Origin: Hypericum androsaemum | Lineage: Eukaryota; Streptophyta; Magnoliopsida; Malpighiales; Hypericaceae | NCBI GenBank assembly: GCA_963995505.1 | Contig: OZ023186.1 | Location: forward strand, 18,049,570-18,113,569 | Direction of reading: 5' to 3' | DNA: 64,000 nucleotides | In this document: positions 55,808 to 64,000 of the stretch, piece by piece | Numbering within the stretch: the first letter of the stretch is position 1 | Layout of the letters: each line of letters starts with the position of its first letter | The notes under the pieces: model-generated | Database searches by the model: none | What the model was told of the DNA's origin: nothing | Seen by the model: the letters and a program-made list of their open reading frames with translations, nothing else | Position numbers and translations under genes: made by a program

Positions 55808-56080
55808 GAATAAGTTTGTTACTGACATCGATGATTGCAATTTTGTACTTGTGTGAAGAGAATTCTATGTATTGGAGAGTAGATCTAGGTGAGTAGTATT
55901 TTCGTACTATTGCACGATAGATTTCAGGGGTGGGTAGGTAGAATAGTTTTTGAAATAGGTTTGTTATTGAAATCGATGATTGCAACTTCGTATTTATGTG
56001 AAGAGAATTCTATGTATTCGAAGGTAGATATAGGTGGTGTGGGTAGGTAGAATAGTTTTGGTAGAATCTAGATATAGCAG
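55808..56080. repeat. ~142-bp imperfect tandem repeat
   Basis: The first copy begins near 55808 and the second near 55950, sharing TTTGTTA(C/T)TGA(C/A)ATCGATGATTGCAA, GTGAAGAGAATTCTATGTATT and GGTGGGTAGGTAGAATAGTTTT-like blocks. The second copy lacks part of the middle. Confidence 0.8.
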
Positions 56081-57009
56081 GATAGATCTATGTGAATAGT
56101 TCCTCGTGCTATTGTACGATGGAATCTAGGGTCAACCGAACGGGAGCTCTGGAGCTTGATATTTGTTTCTCATTGATTGTAATATTTTGATCTCATTAAG
56201 GAAGTGAAATTTTTACGCCTAAAAAAATACAAAATAATCAAGAAAGAAAAGAGAGAACCTTATTGACTTTAATTGAATTTTCTTATATAAAAACCAAAAT
56301 AGGGGAAATTGGCCCAATCCAATTTAATGCACTAATCCTTAAAAAATAAAGGAAAAAAACCCTTATTGAATTTAATTAAATGTCCTTTTCTAAAAACCTA
56401 AATAGGGTAATGGATTATTGACCCAGCCCAATTCAAAGGGGTGGGTTCGTCACCATGAAATAAGAAGTTTCGAGTTTAAATACTAAAAATTAGCAAAATT
56501 TTGTAGATTCTAGAGGAGTAGACGTATTCATTAATTTGGTAACGTTAATTATTGATTTCAGCATTATCCAATCTACAAAATTAAGAAACGCCTAGGTCCA
56601 CATGATTCGTCACTACTCTAATATTTTAAGGGTTGGATTTTGACATGTCACCTTTGGTTGGAGTAGTTCATTAAATAGAGTATTTTAATTTGTACTCCAC
56701 ACCAAATACTTTTTCAAGTCCAACTTGCACTACTAATCATTAAGATTGTTAATAACTTATTCTGTTCACAAGTATCAAATATAGACTATAAATAGATGGA
56801 CAACAAATTAAAAAATTTATATCTATCAATCCCCATTAATAATTAAGACGCATATTTATGTACAATATTTTTCGGACAAATGGTTGGCCTAAATCTAAAT
56901 TTTTTTACGTAATTTACTCCAACCTTGAAAATCTATCCTATTTTTTACCACTCGAGTCACGAGTGGTTTAACTTTGAAAACCAATATTAATTGGTGGTCC
57001 ATCATGGGA
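56081..57009. other. Spacer downstream of the VUP-like gene
   Basis: AT-rich. It includes a short local duplication around 56260-56420 (TTATTGA(C/A)TTTAATT(G/A)AAT in both halves). No gene. Confidence 0.35.
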
Positions 57010-58294
57010 TCAACCTATGTAATTCACAACCATTGATATAGGGACCAAGAACAGGCCCCTCTTCTTCAGCTCCGACGTCTCTATGTCCCTCTCTTTAAAT
57101 CCCAAACCACTTCTTTCTTCTATTTGACTTGAGCCATTTCCTTTCTCCTAAAAATATAACATCAGCATGTAAAAAAATTGAAATCCTCTTAGAATACCAA
57201 AAATTCAAAATAAATGAGATGCTGTTGTTAAAATCATGCGGTGGAGAAGCGTAGTCACTTGGTGTTGTTAAAATTACGAATTTTTTTCTTATAAATAAAA
57301 TCTACTTATAAAAAAATATCATGCGGTGGATATGATTCCGGTACCCCATGAGAAATATCCAATTTATGTTGGTGCCTTGTGTTCTTGTGTGACTGACTCG
57401 GGAGATCATAAATCTGTTGGACAGGGAAAGCAAAGAATTTTTTTTGTTAAGGTATGACAAAGAAATTATTAAAAAAAACACTTTTAGAATACTAGTTCTT
57501 TTTTTTTTGAAAGAGGAATACTACTTCTTGGAACAACAGAAATGAAGTAGAAACCTAAACATACTATAAAGTTTTTATATTTTAACAAAAAATTTTGAAT
57601 TCTGATATTGGTAATCTCCTAAATTACTTCTAAAAATTTTCTAGCTTTATTTTGTCACGAAGAATGCATTAGACTTTGTAAAGAGTTTTTTCCACGTTTC
57701 ATAATTTTACAACTTAAAACCTTCATTAGTCGGACTATATAGACCAAAGGAAATTTAGCCTAGCGGTACAAAGAGTGTACTATTTTTAGGAGATTCAGGA
57801 TTCAAACACTGGCGTGGTGTAAAAATTTACCTTTCAAAAAAAAAAGTCGGACTATATAGATGTTCAACATCATGTTTCAACAACAACAAAACCCCATTTC
57901 TCTACTTATAGCTTAACCACTAACTTAAATAGTGTCTTACCTTGGGACTATGAACAGGAGAAGAGGCAGTGTCTTCGAGAGCATTATCAACCACCCCTCC
58001 TCTAGTCCTTCTCTTCTTAAAACTCAACCTGGAGGAGGAGCACTGACTTCTCCCGGGGATCGCTAACCCCGGAGCTTCTTCTCTCGGAAGATCACGGCTC
58101 GAACTCGAATTCTTCGCAACCAAAGAAGCAGCATCTGAGATCAGGCAAGAGCTCATGCAGTACTGATCATGGCGATCATGATCACCATCTTCATGTTGCA
58201 GATTGTTGTTGGTGGTGGCATAGAAATCCTCAAAGTACATGGTCCAACCACTCTCTTCAAAATCATCACTTGTTGATGATCTCTTATCCTCCAT
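57010..58294 (-). CDS. VUP-like protein (vascular-related unknown protein family)
   Basis: Exon 1 (57941-58294) encodes MEDKRSSTSDDFEESGWTMY-FEDF, SCLISDAASLV, SFKKRRTRG and LEDTASSPVHSPK, the conserved blocks of the plant VUP family (small proteins first linked to vascular tissue, biochemical role unknown). The donor AAG|GTAAGA follows. I propose exon 2 at 57010-57090, after the acceptor TTTAAAGAG, reading RDIETSELKKRGLFLVPISM then VVNYIG and TGA; it keeps phase and ends in a hydrophobic, family-like tail. Total 144 residues. If the intron is retained, the protein ends after about nine more codons. The start is the first ATG giving the family N-terminus; an upstream in-frame extension is not needed. 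A TATA run (CTATATATATACC, about 58392-58404) precedes it. Confidence 0.8.
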
Positions 58295-61182
58295 GGAAAT
58301 GGAATTAGAGGAAAAGAAGAGGTATATATATGTATTGGATATAAAAATGGACTTGTTGGGTGTAGTTCTAATTAAAGGAGGCCTTTTGAGGAGGTATATA
58401 TATAGGGTGGTAACTAATTTGGCCAATTGATTCTTTGTTTGTGGGCCATTGGAGAGAGTTTGGAGGAATTTTTTTTATTGATATCATCAGCTCATATTCA
58501 GATACTTACTGAACCGATTATTTAAATTTGAGTTTGATAGAACTTTTGAAAGAAGAGAAAACTCTTACAATAAGTATTTAACACTGATATATTCACAATA
58601 ACTCAAACTCGAGACCTCAACTAAATTAAAATAACTATCTCGATTTGGAAAGAGGTTAAAATTGGACAAGGATGTTTTGACCTTAAACGGTGGTGGACCT
58701 AGTGGTAGTTTTTCCAAATAGATACGGACCGAGATTAGGCATGCCAAATTATTTTCTTGGGTGGACTTGCCAAGTGTTTTGCAAGGCAAGTCATTGACGA
58801 AAGCCTCCCGTCATTCTATTTTTATGATCTTTTGTTATCTGTCAAATATCAATCGAAATGACTAATATATTACAAATGAGAATTGGACCCAACAATTTGA
58901 GGACGATTTTGTTTTTTTGACGGTCAGGACGATTTTGTTGATGGTGTCTCGTTTATTCATCATGTTCAAATATTCTACTCATTTCAAAATTTGAATCAGT
59001 CGATTGAGTGAATGTCTGGATACAAATAATTTGAAAAAAATGCGACCTCTGGTTTTTAAAAATAAAGAAGTACTTTTCGCTCTAATTAATTCGAGATTCT
59101 GCGGTGGATATTCCCCCCACTTGGCAGGATTATAGACCCTCTCTCCTTCTAAATATAATGGACCTCCCAATTAATGAAAACAGATAACTCATAGTTAGGA
59201 GCTTAAATCATATATTTATGATGATGACGACAACTTCTAAAATATTCTTTAATTTATCCCCCGACGCTATGGAATTAAGAAAATTATAATAACAACAATC
59301 AGATCTTTAATTTTTCTAGTCTAATATCTAAAGTAGATGTATCACTCTAAGATCAGACATATTATCTTCACAGACCAAAACTAATCTCCGAAATATAGTG
59401 TACTAATAGAGGTCATATTCTTATACCAATTGTAATGCTATGAGTTCAAACCAACTATTTTTACCCACCAACACAAATCTTTTTTCAACGTTATTTGTAC
59501 TCGTGTCATCAATATAGAAATCGGGAGAACATTCTTAGGCATCATTAACCACTGACGACCTTCTAATTATATTATAATCTTTTTTAGGTGACTTTCGGGA
59601 GGTTCGTAATGGATGACGTAGGTTGGAATTTCTCTCTCTATAAAAAAATGCTTAGAATTTCTCTGCATATATAAGATATGTAATTCAAGTTTTCAACAAT
59701 ATCAGTATTTTTTCGAAGATTAAAGGATAGTACTTTCTTATCCGGCCGTATTTAATGAAATGAATTATACATTATTAAAGCCGCACAAGTATTATTTGGA
59801 TGGTGAGATAATTATTCGCAAATGCAAAGAATTAGCTAAGCAAATAATATTATTTTTGTTAAAATCCTTGATGTTTACAGTTTGACATCCCACAATTTTG
59901 TTTTTAAATTCTTTCATTATGTGATAAAGATTGGGCCGCAAAGACTGGAGAATGACAATTACTCATTTTTAATTTTTTTAAGAACCATCATTTTTAAGAT
60001 CAAAAAGTGGACGGAAGGGAGAAAAATCTCCGATATTAGTTTTTCATATTTCTCTAATTAAAAAATAACCAAGTAAAACCACTAACCACAATTATTTGTA
60101 TGGTATTGCAGAATAAGCAGAAAATATATGGTGGTGGTCATTGTCTCCTCTCCTACATATACATCAGAGGTGTCAAACAAATTAGGCCTTACTTTAGGCT
60201 TCCGATGGGCCCATTATATTCTTAGTTTTCCGGGTCCACGAAGAACACGTATTTTTTTTAGTTTAATAAAAAGATTTCTGATTTTCTAGTCTTTGTAAAC
60301 ACAAGAACATTAAATATTTTATTAATTTTTAAATATTTTATTCGATTCGACTTAAATATTATGTTCCGATACCGCCTAATAGAAAAAAAATATGCTACTT
60401 ACGAAACGTGCTACATGAACAGCTTTTTTTCTTTTTGTAATTGGATAGACACGCAGTTTTTTCAGTGGTCAAAATTGGAGCATAGCATCGTTTCTTAATG
60501 GTGTGGGTCGCTGTTGGTTCGTTAAATGGCGATTTCATGATTGGCAATAATTTTCTTTGATAAGTGAGTAAATTTATTTTTTTGGGTGAAAAGTGAGTAA
60601 ATTTATTTGATTGGCTAGTTTGGGAGATCAATTATTTGTATGTATAGAACGTATTTAAAATTTCAATTACCAAAATATTGTCCAAAATTAATGGCAATGG
60701 ATGGTCGAACAAAAACATGAAAAATTGAAAGTAAAATAAAAACTTTATTCACATATCAAAGAAAATTATTGCCAGATCCGTCCGATATTTTATAAAAACT
60801 TATGAATTTCATGCTTTTATGAAGGGAGAAATTCCATATTACATGGTACAATTTCATTTTTTTTTTGGTAGCACAGGACCTGCCAAATTGTTGGCTGCTA
60901 AATTCTGTCTCCTGTAATGTTTTTGCCCCCCATATTTGTCTAAATTATGACATATTTGTGTTGTAATTCAGGAAAATTTGGGTTTGGCGTTACCATATAT
61001 ATCATGGGTTGTGAAAGAGCTTTGTACTCATGGTGCATTCGACCGTATTATTTCTGTGGTGCAAAATTTTCCCAATAGATTTATTGTATTATTTTTTTGC
61101 CACAGATAATTCATGTGATTATAGTAGTCCTTGCTAAGCTCCAGCTCGTGTCCGAATGCGATTTCTCTCCGTACCAATGTAG
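58295..61182. other. Long AT-rich intergenic region
   Basis: Starts with the VUP-like promoter (TATA run near 58392-58404). The rest (about 2.7 kb) shows no convincing gene, RNA or bounded repeat. Confidence 0.4.
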
Positions 61183-61676
61183 TTCAATCCGGGTATGGAT
61201 TGGGTACGGGAATGTCACTATTCTGAACCGTTTGGAATGAAGACACGCATGGACTTTTTTGCAAACGTGCTGAAATACGGGGACCAAAATGAAAAAAGCC
61301 ACGCACAAACAAAGACCGGATACAAATGCCATTATCACATAACTGCGCATGCCAGTATCACATAACTGCACATGCCAGTATGACATAACAGTGCATGCCA
61401 GTGTGACCTTTTTGCAAAAATGCTAAAACATGGGGGACCAAAATGAAAAAAACTATGCGTGCCATTATCATCAACGGGGACTTGTCGTTCTCACAAAAAC
61501 AAATGCCATTATCACATAACTGCACTTGCCATTATCACATAACTGCGCTTGCCATTATCGCATAACTGCGCTTGCCATTATCACATACTTGCGCTTGCTA
61601 CTGCAGTCCCCCTTCAGTCCAAACCGTCTGGAATCAATTCCTTCACTCCGTACCCAATCTAAACCCATTCAATCCA
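61183..61676. mobile_element. TIR-bounded element carrying a 23-bp minisatellite
   Basis: The left end TTCAATCCGGGTATGGATTG-GGTACGG and the right end, on the minus strand, TTGAATGGGTTTAGATTGGGTACGG are inverted repeats; both continue with an inverted CCGT(T/C)TGGA motif. Between them are two blocks of a 23-bp unit (TGCCATTATCACATAACTGCGC-like): units begin at 61328, 61351, 61374, 61397 and again at 61505, 61528, 61551, 61574, 61597. Each block is preceded by a TTTTTGCAAA...GGGGACCAAAATGAAAAAA module (61256 and 61408). No coding capacity; no certain target duplication. Confidence 0.7.
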
Positions 61677-62029
61677 ACGAAATAATCGCGACATATTGAC
61701 TTCAATGAATTTTTTCTACCATCTAGTTTCAACCGATTATTAATACCTTATATAATTCGTTATTGATTATGTTTCAACATATTTACAGGTTTGATATAAC
61801 ACACTTTTTTTTTCTTTCTAAAAGGTAAAATATTTGTTTAACTTACGAGAGAGAGAGAGCCCAGTGTTAAATCAATGACACCGCCAATATTTGATTGTCT
61901 CATTTGAATGATCAATTATTTATATGTATAGAATGCATTTAAATTGTATCGCCAAAATGTTATTCAAATTCGGTTTGACAAGTAAAGAAACTGAAGGCAA
62001 TGGGGTACTTTTTCCGACGTTGAAGTTGA
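61677..62029. other. Spacer
   Basis: AT-rich; includes a short (GA)n run at about 61847-61858. No gene. Confidence 0.35.
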
Positions 62030-62721
62030 TTTCTTATTCGTTCTTTTGCATCGGTCGATATGTTGCACAAAACCACCGCACTTGGCACTTATCCATGGAA
62101 TACGAAGTTTTCTAAGAAGATTATGAAATACATAGACCATGTCCTTCCTCTTATGCTTGAGATAGTTCTTAAAATCCTTCCACAGGATGGGTGGGTAGGG
62201 GGTGTGGGGGTGGCTTCTCAATTAGTGCAACCACTTGGAAGGACTTACTGAGTTGCATGCCTTCGGCGTGAATCTCATGCAGAATCAGCTGCAGCTCTTG
62301 AACTTGGTCTATGACCTTCTTGGAATCCACCATATGGAAGTCGAGGAATCTTCCGACGATGAATTTCTTCATCCCGACATCCTCCAACTTGTACTTCTTC
62401 TCCAGAGAATCTCACAATTCTTTCGCAGTCTTGGCACCTGCATAGACATTGTAAAGGGTGTCGTCTAATCCATTCAGGATATAGTTATGACACAGGAAGT
62501 CGCTATGATTCCATGCATCTAGGGCATTGATCGACCTCATTTTCTGCCACTTTCAGAGCTTCTTCCTTCAAGAACCGAACCAGGTTGAGCGTTGTCAAGT
62601 AGAACAGTATCTTTTGTTGCCATCTCTTGAACTCGGTACTATTGAACTTTGCCGGCCTTTAGGCGTGGACAGTTCTTGGGACCGTTGGCACTGGTGCTGG
62701 TGCAGAGCTTGATGATGCCAT
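62030..62721 (-). pseudogene. Copia gag fragment (third Copia element)
   Basis: Minus strand, ATG at 62719-62721 (MASSSSAP). Readable pieces are KFNSTEFKRWQQKILFYLTT, a middle part in another frame, then [20 protein letters not shown] and [20 protein letters not shown], and finally [12 protein letters not shown]. This is the gag-polypeptide region of Copia elements. TAA/TAG stops, at least two frameshifts and a TGA in place of a Trp (near 62410) disable it. No pol sequence follows to the left, so the element is truncated. Confidence 0.87.
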
Positions 62722-62750
62722 CTTCAAGTACATGAATCTCGTCTTACAAT

Positions 62751-63694
62751 TGTTGAATGGCCGGAGGTGGTGTACTTAATTAGGATCTTGTAAAGTCAAG
62801 GCAAGAGTTCGAATCTTTCTCCGTAAGATGAGATTTTCCCGTATTCAGTGCTTACGAGCTATGGTAATCGTCCTCAAGATACAACGACTTTGGTACTTTG
62901 AGTTCGTAGCACAACGACCCTCAAAGTTTTGGGCAAACCTATGGATACTCGAAACTATCTTGAGAGAGAGAGGAGAAAACTACAATGCTAATGAATGCTT
63001 ATGCACTTGTAGTTGGGATCAATACAAATGGGGGGGGGGGGGGGGGGGGGGCTATTTATAGGCAATGGAGGCTGGAACCCGAAGGGTTGTCTCGCACTTT
63101 CGAGAAGGCACGATCCTCACTCATTTCTAGGAGGCGAGGTACTCTTTCGGCTAGCAGATGCTTCTGGATGCAGGTGCCTTTAGGCTCGTGCCTCTTCGGC
63201 CATAGGTCTTTTAGGCACTGCCCGTGACCCTTCGATCTTTTGGGAATTTCTGGATTCACATGTGCATCCTTCAGGTTCGCTCGTGACCCTTCGGTCGTCT
63301 GAAAATCTCTGGGACGTTCCAGCCCTTCGTGCCTCTTCGTCCGAGCAGCATGCGTAAGTACGAGTGGTTTTTGAGCTTCGGCAAAACTTCAAAGCTCTTT
63401 CAGCATCTCGCGATGATGCGCACGTGCAAAGTGCCAAGTGTGCCATAAAGTGTCCATTATGACCTGCGTCCAATACGCCATGCACACACACATGTGGGTG
63501 TGCTCGTGCTCGGATGGTGCAGCAACGGTCCGAGTTGGCTTTCTAGGTGGTTAACTTATTTTCTAGCTAACAAGGAGCATCTCTTTATAAACTAGAAAAA
63601 GATTGTGCCATTTTTCAATGTGGGATTGGCTCCTCTCCAACCTTGGGCCTTCCCACATTTGGCCCTTTTGCTTTAATTAGTATTTATTCCAACA
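62751..63694 (-). repeat. Probable 5' LTR of the third Copia element
   Basis: On the minus strand it would start TGTTGGAATAAATACTAATT (right end at 63694) and end CATTCAACA (left edge 62751), about 30 bases before the gag ATG. A minus-strand TATA box (GCCTATAAATAGCC, 63050-63063) lies next to the poly-C/G run. There is no convincing primer-binding site, so the inner boundary is uncertain. Confidence 0.55.
63030..63051. repeat. Poly-G homopolymer (~22 bases)
   Basis: Directly beside the TATA-like GCTATTTATAGGC in the probable LTR. Confidence 0.9.
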
Positions 63695-64000
63695 ATGTTC
63701 TCTCGAAATAAGCGCATTGACTCTCAATTTTTTTTGAAATGGTAAATTTTATTGATAACCTTCTCTAGTACAACATACATTAGGTGACCCTCACCATTAC
63801 ACAAACAGTTTCTAACATCCTAATTAGTGCACCAAGAGTCAATAGCAAGCATGATGTTTTGTCCCTAAGTCAACCTATTCAATCCAACCCAATTACACCA
63901 TTCATCAATTGTCCTCAGGATCGATCTCACTAGCACTCCAAAGTCACCTTGCTCTAGATTAAAAGTGTATCTGTTTCTCATCCGCCAAAAATTCTAATAC
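63695..64000 (-). other. Possible LINE 3' end
   Basis: Read on the minus strand, sequence ends ATAAAATTTACCATTTCAAAAAAAA near 63728, like the poly(A) tail of a LINE. Coding remnants are not readable, so this is a weak call. Confidence 0.3.

Noticed and set aside
58979..60631. Several short open frames in the 59-60.6 kb region
   Set aside because: All under about 80 codons, AT-rich, without splice logic or recognisable motifs.
61328..61600. CRISPR-like array of short repeats
   Set aside because: Plant nuclear context, direct 23-bp units with no unique spacers and no cas genes; it is a minisatellite.
63030..63051. Poly-G run next to a TATA-like motif as a functional promoter feature
   Set aside because: It lies in a probable dead LTR and may be slippage or assembly error.

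Overview
This is nuclear DNA of a flowering plant, most likely a eudicot. The genes are spliced with canonical GT/AG introns and AT-rich introns and spacers, and the window holds plant-only families (2S albumin, COBRA-like, phytocyanin-like, VUP-like). The repeats are plant LTR retrotransposons and MULE and hAT derivatives. I could not fix the species. Layout, left to right: the first codons and promoter of a 2S albumin seed-storage gene on the minus strand (1-330); eIF1/SUI1 (plus, CDS 2322-2993) with a leader intron; a 12.9-kb nested retrotransposon block (3926-16812); a short MULE-like element; DDRGK1/UFBP1 (plus, 18410-20645); a COBRA-like gene of the COBL7/10/11 type (plus, 21564-23685); a roughly 10-kb accessory stretch of gene fragments and transposon debris (about 24-34.2 kb); a TBC/Rab-GAP gene (minus, 34281-37781); a phytocyanin-like ENODL gene (plus, 40297-40975); a 15-exon PDIL5-4-type gene (minus, 41352-45828); a small membrane-protein gene (minus, 49054-49521); a second MULE-like element; the mitochondrial ETF alpha gene (plus, 51611-53993); tRNA-Gly(CCC) (54549-54619); a VUP-like gene (minus, 57010-58294); and a repeat-rich right end with a minisatellite-bearing TIR element and a Copia gag remnant. 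The genes do not form an operon or a shared pathway. From memory, the order 2S albumin - SUI1 - DDRGK1 - COBL11 - RabGAP - PDIL5-4 matches Arabidopsis chromosome 4 (about At4g27080 to At4g27170), so the backbone looks like a conserved syntenic block expanded by transposons. The nested block resolves into three insertions. An outer Ty1/Copia element (minus, 247-bp LTRs) has a second Copia element in its gag and a 1663-bp solo LTR, with 5-bp target duplications, inside its right LTR. In the accessory stretch a copy of the Rab-GAP terminal exon lies 10 kb from the original, and remnants of two receptor-like-protein genes lie between the two copies. Both retroelement polyproteins, the F-box/DUF295 gene, the RLP and TBL fragments and the MULE transposase fragment are broken. 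The housekeeping genes have intact reading frames across all deduced exons. I found no CRISPR array, operon or clearly new biochemical system. The most unusual items are structural: the duplicated exon, the matched pair of MULE-like elements, and the minisatellite inside a TIR element.
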